Shown: positions 33,727 through 44,300 of the stretch, one piece after another
How positions within the stretch are numbered: the first letter of the stretch is position 1
Layout: each line of letters opens with the position of its first letter
Origin: Capnocytophaga cynodegmi DSM 19736
Lineage (GTDB): Bacteria > Bacteroidota > Bacteroidia > Flavobacteriales > Flavobacteriaceae
Assembly: GCF_000379185.1 (NCBI RefSeq)
Contig: NZ_KB900711.1
Span: forward strand, 1 to 50,822
DNA length: 50,822 bases
Reading direction: 5' to 3'
The notes under the pieces: model-generated
The model's database searches: none
Told to the model about the DNA's origin: nothing
Seen by the model: only the letters and a program-made list of their open reading frames with translations
Program-made: the position numbers and the translations under genes

Positions 33727-34278
33727 ATGGCACAATCAAAGAACAACATCGTAACCCACGGATTAAGTGGAAAAGTGGGAGATATTTTAGTCTTCTCGCA
33801 ACGAAACGGGAAAACCATTGTTTCCAAAGCTCCCAAAAAACGCAAAGGAGAAGATTCCGAAAAGCAAAAACAACAACAAGCCAAGTTCCAACAGGCGGTA
33901 CTCTACGGAAAGGCTGTCCTTGCAGACGACAATCAAAAGGTACTTTACGAAACCACAGGCAAAAAAGCCTACAACGTAGCTGTTGCCGACCTGCTCAATG
34001 CACCTAAAATCGAAAGTATCAATGTATCAAACTACAAAGGCAATGCAGGAGACACGATTGTTATTCGAGCTACAGACGATTTTAAGGTCATTTCCGTAAA
34101 GGTAATTATCCAAAATGCAGATGGTTCGTTGGTTGAGGAGGGCGAAGCTGTTTTACAAGGCATCGATTGGATTTATACCGCCACCACACAAAATCCCGAC
34201 CTCTCAGGAGATAAAATAATCATTCAGGCTTCCGATATTCCCGCTAATGTAACAGAAAAAACAGAAATTTTAAAGTAA
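33727..34278 (+). CDS. Hypothetical DUF6266-like protein, donor of the two fragments
   Basis: 183 residues. MAQSKNNIVTHGLSGKVGDILVFSQRNGKTIVSKAP (in part) recalls the start of DUF6266-type proteins (G-x-GKVG-x-x-V/I near residue 13). A Lys/Gln-rich linker (KKRKGEDSEKQKQQQAKFQQAV) leads to a beta-rich C-terminal half: ESINVSNYKGNAGDTIVIRATDDFKVISVKVIIQNADGSLVEEGEA (in part), an Ig-like or bacterial Ig-fold pattern. It is close behind MarR and is the intact form of the broken copies at 29322 and 32600. Function unknown; a phage- or element-derived structural protein is a guess. Confidence 0.7.
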   Translation: MAQSKNNIVTHGLSGKVGDILVFSQRNGKTIVSKAPKKRKGEDSEKQKQQQAKFQQAVLYGKAVLADDNQKVLYETTGKKAYNVAVADLLNAPKIESINVSNYKGNAGDTIVIRATDDFKVISVKVIIQNADGSLVEEGEAVLQGIDWIYTATTQNPDLSGDKIIIQASDIPANVTEKTEILK

Positions 34279-34302
34279 TTGATTTTTAATTTTAAATGTT
34301 AC

Positions 34303-34319
34303 ACTGAGCGAAGTCGAAG
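34303..34319. repeat. Short dispersed repeat ACTGAGCGAAGTCGAAG
   Basis: The second copy, 16 of 17 bases as at 15920-15936, 25 bases after the 33727 gene stop. The gap 34279-34916 holds otherwise AT-rich DNA with many CGAAG-type words. A minus-strand frame of 66 codons (34525-34725) is present but shows no reliable support. Confidence 0.5.
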
Positions 34320-34916
34320 CGTGGATTGATTACTACAAAAAAGCATCGTAAATAAACGAAGAAACAACGAAGAAGTAACGAAGACACATTCATAATTTCG
34401 AGTCTAAAATTACTGAGATAAAAGTCTTTAACTCCGCCGAGACTAACACGAAGTTTTGAAGTCCAAGTATCAAAAATTATTTGGTATTACTATTTTCATT
34501 TCAGTACTTAATTGCATATACTTTTTAATGTTTAAACACTGATTTTTCAGTATTTTGACCGCTTTTCATCGGCATTGGAGATTTGGCGTTAAGAAAATCA
34601 ACGAATAAAGCGTGAAAATTTTTCATTGTTCGAAGCGACCGTAGGGAGTAAGTTTGGAGATTTTCAGCGGAATTCATCTGATTTTTAGCGAAGTATCCAA
34701 AGCCTTGATTTTTGGTTCTTTTCATCTAAGGGAATTCAACTAATTTCACAACATATTTATTATCAGTGTGTTACTTGTTTTTCAAAGTCTATGAGGTAAC
34801 GATTTAGTAACGGAGCCAATTTCATTGATTTTACTTCTTTTGCGTTGTAACTCAACGATGCGAAGATACAAGCTATTTATAAATTGACAAAATCATCTTA
34901 CATCTATAACCAAATT

Positions 34917-34957
34917 AAAAAAGGTGTGTTTTTCATTTCGAAAAACACGCCTTTTTT
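34917..34957. terminator. Terminator of the fructokinase gene (bidirectional form)
   Basis: GGTGTGTTTTTC (34923-34934) pairs with GAAAAACACGCC (34940-34951), with A and T runs on the two sides. It lies 27 bases downstream of the fructokinase stop and closes the whole minus-strand locus. Confidence 0.85.
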
Positions 34958-34983
34958 ACAGATTAATTTTAATTTTTAAAGTT

Positions 34984-35871
34984 CTAAGCTCTGTTTCTAA
35001 AAAGCTCTATGAACGCATCAGCAAGTTTAGGCATTGCTCCGTGTTGTTGACATACATAGGCAGCGACTTCGGCAGCCAATTGTTGTGCTTCTTCAACGGA
35101 TTGCCCATTGAGGTAGGCTGCCACAAAAGCCGCTGTAAATGAATCGCCTGCACCTACCGTGTCAGCCACGTGTACTTTGGGTGATGATACAAAACTAATC
35201 TTATCAGTTGCAAAAACATAACTTCCTTGCGTACCTTTGGTTAAAATCACAATTCTCAAACCATACTCTTGCAATAATCGCTTACAAATTTCTTCCTCTG
35301 TACCTTGCCAACCGAATAGATTCGCTATTTTCACCACTTCTTCATCATTAAGCTTCATCATATTGGAGAGTTTGAGCGACTCGTCAATGATTTCTTTCGT
35401 GTAATAGTTCAATCGCAAATTAATATCAAAGATTTTAAGACTATCGGGAGGCATAGTTTGAATAAATTTGTGGATAGTTTGCCGAGAAACTTCGCTTCGC
35501 TGTGCTAGTGAGCCAAAACAAACAACTTGTGTTTTTTTTGCTAAATTCTCGGTTTCTGTGGTAAAGGGAATATTGTCCCAAGCTACATTTTCACAAATTT
35601 CATACTGCGGAATACCTGCCCCGCTGAGGGTTACTTGCACCGTACCTGTTGGGAAATCAACGGTTTCTACAAGTGCATTCAATTCTTTACGCTTTAAACT
35701 TCGTAGAATTTCGTGCCCCAATACATCAGAACCTACGGCACTCACAACATAGCCTTCAAAACCAAATTGTGATGCGTGATACGCAAAATTAGCAGGTGCC
35801 CCACCTAATATTTTTCGTTCAGGAAATACATCCCAAAGGATTTCTCCCAAACCTACAACTATATTTTTCAT
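34984..35871 (-). CDS. Fructokinase (PfkB family) of the fructan locus
   Basis: 295 residues. A PfkB-type sugar kinase: GLGEILWDVFPERKILGGAPANFAYHA at the N-terminus with the di-Gly substrate turn, KIFDINLRLNYYT in the middle, and the C-terminal anion hole DTVGAGDSFTAAFVAAYL with the catalytic Asp. Phosphorylates incoming fructose to fructose-6-phosphate in the cytoplasm. The gene is the last of the minus-strand run behind the permease (136 bases) and the hydrolase. The B. thetaiotaomicron levan locus has the same gene (BT1757) in the same relative position, a strong contextual support. Confidence 0.93.
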   Translation of the reverse strand: MKNIVVGLGEILWDVFPERKILGGAPANFAYHASQFGFEGYVVSAVGSDVLGHEILRSLKRKELNALVETVDFPTGTVQVTLSGAGIPQYEICENVAWDNIPFTTETENLAKKTQVVCFGSLAQRSEVSRQTIHKFIQTMPPDSLKIFDINLRLNYYTKEIIDESLKLSNMMKLNDEEVVKIANLFGWQGTEEEICKRLLQEYGLRIVILTKGTQGSYVFATDKISFVSSPKVHVADTVGAGDSFTAAFVAAYLNGQSVEEAQQLAAEVAAYVCQQHGAMPKLADAFIELFRNRA

Positions 35872-36007
35872 TTGTTTTTCTTTTTAATATGTTGATAATT
35901 TGATACTTCTTACAAAAGGAACAATTTTTCTTGAGAAAATAGCCTTTTGGATATAATTAATTTTTTTATACTTTTTGTTTGCAAGGGAACGACACTTTTT
36001 GAATATA

Positions 36008-37165
36008 TTATGTCGTTTTTCCTTTTAAATTTAGTGTCATTAAGATTAAATAAGCCACACCAATGCTAAGTACTATTAATGCTCCCGTTTGTGATTTAAC
36101 CGCATCAGTAGCAAGCCCCATAAAGAATGGAAATATCGTTCCGCCGAAAAGTCCCATAATCATCAGACCTGAAACTTCATTCTTTTTATTGGGTAGAGCA
36201 TACATCGCTTGTGAAAAGATAATGGGAAAAATATTCGAATTACCAAAACCAACCAATGCAACTGCTACATAAAGAGCTGTTTTTGTGTCAAATATAAAAA
36301 ATCCTACCATTGCGGCTACCATACAAATTACGCCAATAGTAAAAAATTTCTTAGGCGAAAAGAATGATAAAATAAACGCTCCACTGAAAGCACCTATCGT
36401 ACGAAACAGAAAATAAACACTCGTAGCATAAGTAGCATCTTCTAAACTTACACCTACACGCTCCATAAGTAATTTCGGAGCGGTAACATTCACGCCAACA
36501 TCAATCCCCACGTGGCACATTATTCCTAAGAAACAAAGGAAAATGAACTTGTTACCCAATAATGAAAAACACTCAGCAAACGAAGCACTTTTACCCTCTT
36601 GTTTCTCTTCTTCTATGGAAGTAAATCCGAGCCAAACAATAGCAATTACTGAAATAATAGTAAAGATTGGGAACAATATTTTCCAATTGTCATAAGCCAA
36701 TGCTGTACGAGCCATTATAATAGGAGCAACAAATGAGGCTATCGCTTTAATAAATTGACCAAAAGTGAGCGAACTCGCTAATTTGTCGCCTTTTACAATG
36801 CTTGATAGTAGCGGATTGATAGCTACCTGCATCAATGTATTTCCAATTCCTAAAAGTGAAAATGAAATGAGCATCGAAACATATGAATAATTCACAAACG
36901 GAATTGCCAACGAAATGGCGGTAACTATCAAACTCAAAATTACAGTTTTGCGACGTCCAATTTTCCCCATCAGTACGCCCGTGGGTACAGAAAATAGCAA
37001 AAACCAAAAGAATACAATAGAAGGAAGCGTGTTGGCAACCGTATCACTTAAATTAAAATCATCCTTCACATAATTGGTAGCTGCTCCCACAAGGTCAACA
37101 AACCCCATACAGAAAAAAGCTAACATAACAGGCAATAAACTGCCTAAAATAGATTTCTTTGTCAT
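36008..37165 (-). CDS. MFS sugar permease (FucP-like), probable fructose importer
   Basis: 385 residues with 12 membrane segments. The MFS loop 2-3 motif GVLMGKIGRRKTVI and the FucP-type SLLGIGNTLMQVAINPLLSSI are seen. Fucose/glucose-galactose permease relatives are proton symporters of the inner membrane. In the fructan locus it should bring the fructose released by GH32 into the cell, equivalent to BT1758 of B. thetaiotaomicron. It starts 7 bases after the GH32 gene stop and is probably cotranscribed with it. Confidence 0.9.
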   Translation of the reverse strand: MTKKSILGSLLPVMLAFFCMGFVDLVGAATNYVKDDFNLSDTVANTLPSIVFFWFLLFSVPTGVLMGKIGRRKTVILSLIVTAISLAIPFVNYSYVSMLISFSLLGIGNTLMQVAINPLLSSIVKGDKLASSLTFGQFIKAIASFVAPIIMARTALAYDNWKILFPIFTIISVIAIVWLGFTSIEEEKQEGKSASFAECFSLLGNKFIFLCFLGIMCHVGIDVGVNVTAPKLLMERVGVSLEDATYATSVYFLFRTIGAFSGAFILSFFSPKKFFTIGVICMVAAMVGFFIFDTKTALYVAVALVGFGNSNIFPIIFSQAMYALPNKKNEVSGLMIMGLFGGTIFPFFMGLATDAVKSQTGALIVLSIGVAYLILMTLNLKGKTT

Positions 37166-37172
37166 CTTTTTG

Positions 37173-39383
37173 TTATTTTAGATTATAAACATTTATATTT
37201 TCAACACTTATTATGCCTTGCTCATTATCAAATGATAAGGAATTATATACTGCTGTAGGGAACATCGTGTTAGTTTGTACCACTTCTCCATCATTTACGA
37301 AAATTTCGGTAGAATTTTTATCAACAAATAGGCGAATTTTGTAGTTATTTTTTGTTGGAAGTGGGGCATTGATAACAGTTTGAGCAAAGTTATCACTGAA
37401 ATCAAGTTTACCACTTTTAGAACGGTCAACCGCCAAGGTTTTATTTTTCAAATCGAAAATAAAGCGCATTTGTTCGTTATTTTGATTGAACAATTTGAAT
37501 TCAAAAGCAGTTGCTCCTTGTGGTTTTACAACAAATTCTATTTCGTAGGCTCCTACATTGTCTTTGAGTAATTTATCATAAGTGTAACTCTTTTCAATTT
37601 TCTGATTGTCAAACCTTTGATTTTCTCTACGTAACTCATTAAGTTCTTTCACAGGGATACTACTTACTACCAAATGTTCGCCATTGTGAGCCAATTTCAA
37701 CTCTCTCGGAAGTGTCATTGCACTACAGAAATTTTCTGTAGGCGTATTGTTAGCATAATCCCAATTATTCATCCACCCAATAAAAAGGCGACGACCATCC
37801 GTAGTGGGAATATCACTCCAAGTAACACCTGCATAATTATCTCGTCCGTAGTCAAGCCAAAGTGGATAGTTCATTGCATCGGGTGTAAAGGTTTTTCCGT
37901 TGAAATCCCCAATGAAATATTGTGTAGCACTTCCTCCATTTGGTCCTCCAGGGTTAATGCTTACAAAAAGTACCCACTTGGTTTTTCCGTCATAGGTTAA
38001 AGGGAATAAATCGGGACATTCCCATACGCCCCCGTGCGAGCCGATGCCTTCTCCAAATTCACTCAACTTGTTCCATTCTTTTAGGTTTTTAGAGCCATAA
38101 AAAGTAATGGTTTGTGAGGTAGCCAGTGACATTATCCATTGTGCAGATGCATCGTGCCAAAATACTTTTGGATCGCGGAAATCAACAATATTTGGGTCCG
38201 TCAATACAGGATTTTGGTTGTAAGTAGTGAAGGTTCGTCCATTATCAAGGCTATATGCAATGGATTGTGTTTGGTTTTTCCCTGCCGAAGTATAAATGGC
38301 AATTAAGGCATCTTTACCAAAACCTCCTGTATTGTTTTTATCAATAACGGCACTTCCTGAAAATATTGTCCCAAGAGCATCAGGAAACAAAGCAATAGGC
38401 AAATGTTCCCACTTACGAAGGTTTTTACTCACTGCGTGTCCCCAATGCATATTACCCCAACGCGTCCCGTATGGGTTATATTGATAAAATAGATGATATT
38501 CTCCATCTTTGTAAACCATTCCGTTAGGATCGTTCATCCAGCCATAAGGTGGCGAAAAATGATATATTGGGCGATACGTTTCGTCGTAATTGTACTCAAA
38601 TGTATCCGATTGTTTTATTTGTTGATACCAAATGTCCGTAGTTTTTATTGGAGCGAAAGCAAGTTCTACTTTTTTACTTTTGTAAGCATCAATATGTATA
38701 GGAAACCAATAATTTATGTGAGTTTGTGCCAAGCGAACGTTCATTTGCTCACCAACATTTTTACCATCAACTGAGAGCTGAATAGCTACTTCGGGAGCTT
38801 CTTTTTCAATTGGTAAAAGGATATATTTTTGATTAGCGTCAAAGGATAGTTTATAATTGGTCATAAAAACACTTTTAGCTTTATTTCCTTGTTCAATTTG
38901 GTCAACGAGAATATGCCCCCAACCACCTCGCTGATTATCCACAATGCGAATAATTGCTTTTTGGTTATGATAGGCTTTTACATCCCAAGTGAGCCATTGC
39001 AATGCCTCGCTTTCTACAAATGAACGCGAACGATACACACTATTTCCGTTGATAATAAGTTCAACATAAGTGTCTTCATTTTTTCCTCCTCCGATAAGGA
39101 AGTTTATGTAATCGCGTTCAATAGTAAATTCTTTTGAGGTAAGTACCCCACGCGTATCATCACCACCTAGAAAACTATTGGCAAGGAATTTTCCTTGAAA
39201 ATTACTTACAGGTTGTTGTCCTTTATAACTTCCTTCAATAGGTTTTTCACCAAAAGCATCACCTTCAATGCTCCATTTATCAAAGTTACCAGACTCAAAA
39301 TCGTCAATACTAATATCACTAGTGGAATTACAGCTACTTAGCAATGTTATTAACAATCCACTTAATACTATTTTTATTTTCAT
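37173..39383 (-). CDS. GH32 fructanase lipoprotein (levanase/inulinase type)
   Basis: 736 residues from ATG 39383 (a start at 39404 adds seven). Lipobox TLLSSCNS, Cys18, so an outer-surface or periplasmic lipoprotein. Residues 25-265 are a beta-rich N-terminal region of the kind found in Bacteroidota GH32 proteins (DUF4980-like). The five-bladed propeller starts with HFSPPYGWMNDPNGMVY (nucleophile Asp285), with FRDPKVFW supplying the stabilising RDP and WECPDLFPL the EC acid/base, followed by the GH32 C-terminal beta-sandwich. It hydrolyses fructosyl bonds in levan, inulin, or oligofructose; whether exo or endo cannot be told. It is the only glycosidase of the locus. Confidence 0.93.
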   Translation of the reverse strand: MKIKIVLSGLLITLLSSCNSTSDISIDDFESGNFDKWSIEGDAFGEKPIEGSYKGQQPVSNFQGKFLANSFLGGDDTRGVLTSKEFTIERDYINFLIGGGKNEDTYVELIINGNSVYRSRSFVESEALQWLTWDVKAYHNQKAIIRIVDNQRGGWGHILVDQIEQGNKAKSVFMTNYKLSFDANQKYILLPIEKEAPEVAIQLSVDGKNVGEQMNVRLAQTHINYWFPIHIDAYKSKKVELAFAPIKTTDIWYQQIKQSDTFEYNYDETYRPIYHFSPPYGWMNDPNGMVYKDGEYHLFYQYNPYGTRWGNMHWGHAVSKNLRKWEHLPIALFPDALGTIFSGSAVIDKNNTGGFGKDALIAIYTSAGKNQTQSIAYSLDNGRTFTTYNQNPVLTDPNIVDFRDPKVFWHDASAQWIMSLATSQTITFYGSKNLKEWNKLSEFGEGIGSHGGVWECPDLFPLTYDGKTKWVLFVSINPGGPNGGSATQYFIGDFNGKTFTPDAMNYPLWLDYGRDNYAGVTWSDIPTTDGRRLFIGWMNNWDYANNTPTENFCSAMTLPRELKLAHNGEHLVVSSIPVKELNELRRENQRFDNQKIEKSYTYDKLLKDNVGAYEIEFVVKPQGATAFEFKLFNQNNEQMRFIFDLKNKTLAVDRSKSGKLDFSDNFAQTVINAPLPTKNNYKIRLFVDKNSTEIFVNDGEVVQTNTMFPTAVYNSLSFDNEQGIISVENINVYNLK

Positions 39384-39576
39384 ATTTGTATGTTTATTTA
39401 TCATTGTTGAGGAGAATTACTATTTCTAATATTTTTCATTAACAATTTCGTGTGTATGATTAAAATTCCATATCTTTTGTAAGTTTTTTATAGATGTAAC
39501 TCTCTAAAATCACTAAATAATTCTTCTTGAAACTATTTTATTCTCCAAATTATCTTAAAAATGAGTTAGGAAGAGT

Positions 39577-39609
39577 ACCTTTGTCAAAGATTTAATCTCT
39601 GACAAAGGT
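39577..39609. other. 33-nt hairpin between susD and the GH32 gene
   Basis: ACCTTTGTCA (39577-39586) and TGACAAAGGT (39600-39609) pair perfectly, and AGATT/AATCT pair inside around one base. It stands 27 bases after the susD stop, without a T-run on the minus strand, so it is more likely an RNA-stability or partial-termination element that sets susCD higher than the downstream genes. The rest of the 232-base gap shows no gene. Confidence 0.65.
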
Positions 39610-39636
39610 TTATAAGTATCTCAGCAAGATGTTTTA

Positions 39637-41289
39637 TTAAAATCCTACATTTTGTTTATAAATTCCTTTTACAAAACCGATTTGTTGTTGCGGTATAGGA
39701 ATATACTCGTTTTTGTTTTTTGTAAAACGAGCATTTGAATAAATAGCAGGACGTCGGGTTGCTTCGGAAATATAGTAGGCATTAAGTACTTCGTGAGCAA
39801 TGCCCCAACGCACTAAATCAAAGAAACGCTCACCTTCCATAGCAAATTCTAAACGACGCTCCCAGCGTAAGGCTTGTTGGGCATATTCTTTTGTCCAATT
39901 ACTATTACTGTAAGGCTCGATATCTACATTAGAAGCGTATCCGATAAGTGATGTACTTTGTTTGGCACGTGTACGTACTTGGTTGATTAATACAAGTGCA
40001 TCGTTATGGCGGTTTAACTCTATCAAAGCTTCTGCACGCATCAGTAGTACATCGGCATAACGTAAAACAATTCGATTTTTAGAATTTCCTCTAAATGGAT
40101 TAATATTCTTAAAACAAGGACAATCAGGGTCAACATTTTCTTTAAGTGAAGCATATACACCATAAATGTTTATGTTTCTATTCCAATCTTCTTTATAAAT
40201 ACGATTTATGTTGTACTTATATGGAAGTCCAGGAATTGCAACTGTATGAAATAACCTTGGATCAACCTTATCACTTGATGCGTTGTAATTAACATTGTTA
40301 TAGGAATCAAACTGTGGAATACCGTTAGAAGTTTTGAAAGCATTAACTAAGTTTTGGCTTGGTTTATGAAAATCACAACAGCCTAATCCCATTGGGGTAG
40401 AAAGTACATCACCCCAGTTTAGTCTTCCGTAAGCGGTTCCATCTTCGTGAGAATATTGGATAGCAAAAATGGATTCTTTTCCATTTTCATATTCACCAGG
40501 GAGGAAATTGAAAGCAAAATCCTCTTCTAGTCCATAACTTGAAGTCATTACCTCATTGGTGTAAGTTAGTACTTCCTCCAAATCGTTAGAGTTGATGGAA
40601 GTTACGTTATTTGCTTCGTCCTGTCTGTAAGCTTTGTATAAATAGGCTTTGGCAAGATATGTTGCAGCGGCATATTTATTAGCACGTCCTTTCTGAGGCT
40701 GATTTTTGGGAAGCAAATCGTAGGCTTTTTTGAAGTCGCTCACAATCCACGCCCATTGTTCGTCGTTAGGCAAGGTGTTAGGTGTTTTTTCATATTCGTT
40801 GTCAGGTGTATTTTCATCAACAAAAGGAATATGCCCAAAAACTCTTTTCAGCATAAAGTAAAAATGCCCACGTATGAAATACATTTCGCCCATTCGCTCA
40901 TTTTTCTTTTCAAACGATGACTCTTTTAGAAGTCTCAAAGCGTTGTTTGCACGTGAAATCCCTTGAAAACAACTAAACCATAATTTATCAGGTTCTCCAA
41001 AAGTAGGTTGAATATTTTGGGAGATTTCGTAAAAGTGGAATACACCAATGTCGTTTAAGTCACCTCCCCCTTTATAAGCATCATCGGATCGTACATTTCC
41101 GTATGGCCAAAGGCTAAAAGGCACATCATAATGGTCGTTACCCAAAGCTGAATAAGCAGCTGTAACTAATCCTTCAACTTGTGTTTTTACTTCTTCATCA
41201 GTCATTATACCTTGTGGAGTTTCATCAAGGAAATTACAACTTACTAAAAAGGAGGAGCTTAAAAAAGCTGTATATATTATCTTTTTCAT
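39637..41289 (-). CDS. SusD/RagB-family outer-membrane lipoprotein
   Basis: 550 residues. Lipobox SFLVSCNFLDETPQG with Cys near residue 19. SusD-fold TPR helices are seen in GNDHYDVPFSLWPYGNVRSDDAYKGG and FFSRANNALRLL-like stretches, and the C-terminal RadAlNxVRxR-type repeat ALVLINQVRTRAKQ and WTKEYAQQALRWERRLEFAMEGERFFDLVRWGIA (in part). It lies on the cell surface, covers the SusC barrel and binds the polysaccharide or oligosaccharide. It starts 20 bases after the susC stop and is cotranscribed with it. Confidence 0.95.
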   Translation of the reverse strand: MKKIIYTAFLSSSFLVSCNFLDETPQGIMTDEEVKTQVEGLVTAAYSALGNDHYDVPFSLWPYGNVRSDDAYKGGGDLNDIGVFHFYEISQNIQPTFGEPDKLWFSCFQGISRANNALRLLKESSFEKKNERMGEMYFIRGHFYFMLKRVFGHIPFVDENTPDNEYEKTPNTLPNDEQWAWIVSDFKKAYDLLPKNQPQKGRANKYAAATYLAKAYLYKAYRQDEANNVTSINSNDLEEVLTYTNEVMTSSYGLEEDFAFNFLPGEYENGKESIFAIQYSHEDGTAYGRLNWGDVLSTPMGLGCCDFHKPSQNLVNAFKTSNGIPQFDSYNNVNYNASSDKVDPRLFHTVAIPGLPYKYNINRIYKEDWNRNINIYGVYASLKENVDPDCPCFKNINPFRGNSKNRIVLRYADVLLMRAEALIELNRHNDALVLINQVRTRAKQSTSLIGYASNVDIEPYSNSNWTKEYAQQALRWERRLEFAMEGERFFDLVRWGIAHEVLNAYYISEATRRPAIYSNARFTKNKNEYIPIPQQQIGFVKGIYKQNVGF

Positions 41290-41309
41290 TTTTTTAATTA
41301 TGTTTAAAG

Positions 41310-44300
41310 TTAAAAAGAGGTGTTGATACCTACGGTAAATGTCATTGGAATCGGATAACCGTAGTTCGGGTTTTCAGGATCTTTCCCTGAGAAGTTTTTG
41401 CTTTTAATAGTAAATAAATTTTGTCCGCTAACGTAAAAGCGCATTTTACTCATTTTTACTTTTTCCAATAAACTTTGTGGAAGAGAGTACCCTAATTGTA
41501 TGTTACGTAATTTTAGGTATGAACCATTTTCAACGAAATAAGTAGAAAAGCGTCCTTCGTCATTTGGGTTGAGGTTCGAAACACTTGGAATATCAGAATT
41601 TGGATTCGTTACAGGGTCGAAAGCATCAAGAAGACGTTTTCCTTTGTTAGAGTACGTATCGAAGAACCAAAAATCAGTATGGCGTTTGACAGCACTATCA
41701 ATATCCACGTTATGAACTCCTTGCAAGAAGAATGTTAAGTCAAAATTTTTGTATTCTAAATTGACATTGAGTCCATAGATAAAGTCCGGATGTGGGTCGC
41801 CAATCCAAGTGCGGTCATCATCGTTGATTATGTTATCATTGTTTAAATCACGATAACGAATACGTCCAACTCCTTTTCCTTCTTGTGTTGCGTGATTATC
41901 AACCTCTGATTGAGATTTAAAAATGCCATCAGCTACATAGCCGTAAAAAGAACCTAATGGACGCCCCAAAATATTGTCTCCTCTTCCGTTTCCACCATAA
42001 GCATTAACTACCGATTCAGGAAGTTCGGTAATACGGTTTTTATTGGTTGAGAAATTAGCATTAAGGTCATATTTCAGTCCGAAGCTTGTTTCGTTTCGAT
42101 AACCCAATGAAATTTCTAACCCTTTGTTTTCCATCGCTGCACCATTTACCCATTGATGTGCTCCCTCACCTTTGATACCTGCGTATGGAGGTTCGACCAA
42201 AATATCCTTGGTTTTTTTGATATAATATTCAGCAGAACCATAAAGTGAATTGTCAAAGAAAGCAAAGTCAAGTCCAAAGTTGGTTTGTGTAGTAGTTTCC
42301 CATTTTAGTTCTTTGTTACCCAATCGGTCGCGTTTAAAGCCCGATGCTAATTGCCCTGAATTTTTACCTTCGATGTCGTAGGAGGTATTCCAAATAGAAT
42401 TCCATATGTAATCTCCTGTTACGCCATAATAAGGCACATAAATATTGTAGATGGAATAATTCCCAATTTCTTGGTTTCCGTTTTGTCCCCAACCAAAACG
42501 CAATTTTAGGTCAGAAACTGTGTTTTGTAGGCTTTCCATAAAAGACTCTTGTGAAATACGCCAACCTAAATTGAAGGCAGGAAACGTTCCCCAACGATTG
42601 TCTTTATGAAAACGTGAAGAACCATCGTGACGAAGTGTAACCGAAGCTAAATAGCGACTTGCAAGGGCATAATTTACCTTTCCAAAGAAAGAAAATAGTC
42701 TGTATCCGGACGATAACCCTGTTCCTGTTACTCTTCCTGTTCCCAAATTAGGCCACATATAATCTGGAGTTTCGACTGCAAAATCATACGCACGAACAGA
42801 AAAATCAGTATCGTTCTGACGGAACATTTCCATACCTGCAAGAGTTTCAAAACGATGGCTTCCCAATTCAAAGTCATACGTAATGGTATTTGACCAATTC
42901 CATTTGAGCCAATGTGCTTGTTCTAAACTTGAAAAGGTAAGTGCCTTTGGTTCTTCCAAAAAACCTGAAATGAAAGAGTGATTAAGTCCTCGTTTGAAAT
43001 AATTACCATAATCAAGACCAAAACTTGAACGGAAATTAAGTTTATCCAAGGGTTGTATGTTGATAAAAACATTTCCGAAAGTTCTCCAAAAGTTGAAACG
43101 ATTGTTTTGCCCATCGTGGATAATACGTGCTGGATTTTGTCGGTCGGGCATTCCTCCTACGGGACCACCCCAACCCGTTCCGTCAGCAGTTCTTACAGGG
43201 ATGAATGGAGCGGCAATGACAGCACCTTCAATGATATTTTGCCCAACTTCACTTGTGCGATTGATTGTTAAATTCTCACCAATGGTAACAACTCCATCTA
43301 AAAGTTTGTAATCGGAATTGATACGTGCTGAAATACGTGAAAAATCTGAATATTTTACCAATCCTTCGTTCTTGTAATATCCTAACGATAAGAAATAATT
43401 TCCTTTTTCAGTACCGTTTGAAACTGATAGATTGTAAGAATGAGCCACACCTGTTCTAGTAACTTCATCAAACCAATCAGTATCAGCAGGAAGCAAAATA
43501 CGTCCAATTTTATCTTTAAATTCACTTGGATAACGTAAACGATTTAAGACAGCATTCCCCGAAGCATCTATCCCTTCGTCGTACATAATACCAATAGGAT
43601 TGGTGTTTGGATCTTGCCCACTGTTTTTAAAGGCTTTCCAAAGTACCCTCGCATACTCATCAGAGTTCAAAGTCTCAATCTGCGATTGGAAAGAAGAAAT
43701 AGTGGTGTAATGGTCAAAATCGACTCTTATTGCTCCTTGTTTTCCTTTTTTGGTGGTGATAATGATAACCCCATTTGCCGCACGTGACCCATAAATACTC
43801 GCTGCCGAAGCATCACGAAGTACCTGAATGCTTTCAATATCATTGGAATTGAGTTCGTGCATTCCCGCTTTAGTAGGCACCCCATCAATGATATAAAGAG
43901 GATCATTGTTATTAAGCGTCCCAACACCACGAATACGAATAGTAGCAGCTCCTGAAGGCGTTCCATCATTGGTTACTTGCATACCCGCTACACGCCCTTG
44001 TAAGGCTTTCATTGGGTTGTTTTCGGCTGCTGTCATCATTTCATCGACTTTTACTACCGAAACTGCCCCTGTTAGGTCGGCTTTTCGTTCAGTACGATAA
44101 CCAACAGCAACTACTTCATCAATCATTACCATATCTTCTTCCAAGCTGACATTGATTTGTGTGCGTCCACTAACGGCTACATTAAGTGTCTTAAAGCCAA
44201 CATAAGAGAACGATAATGTATCATTCGTGTTTGCAGCGAGGCGGTAATTCCCATCAAAATCGGTGGTTGTACCTATTCCTACTCTGTTTTTCACAATAAC

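Noticed and set aside
34525-34725. A 66-codon minus-strand frame
   Set aside because: Low-complexity pieces such as SLRSLRT and no promoter or neighbour support; treated as chance or remnant.
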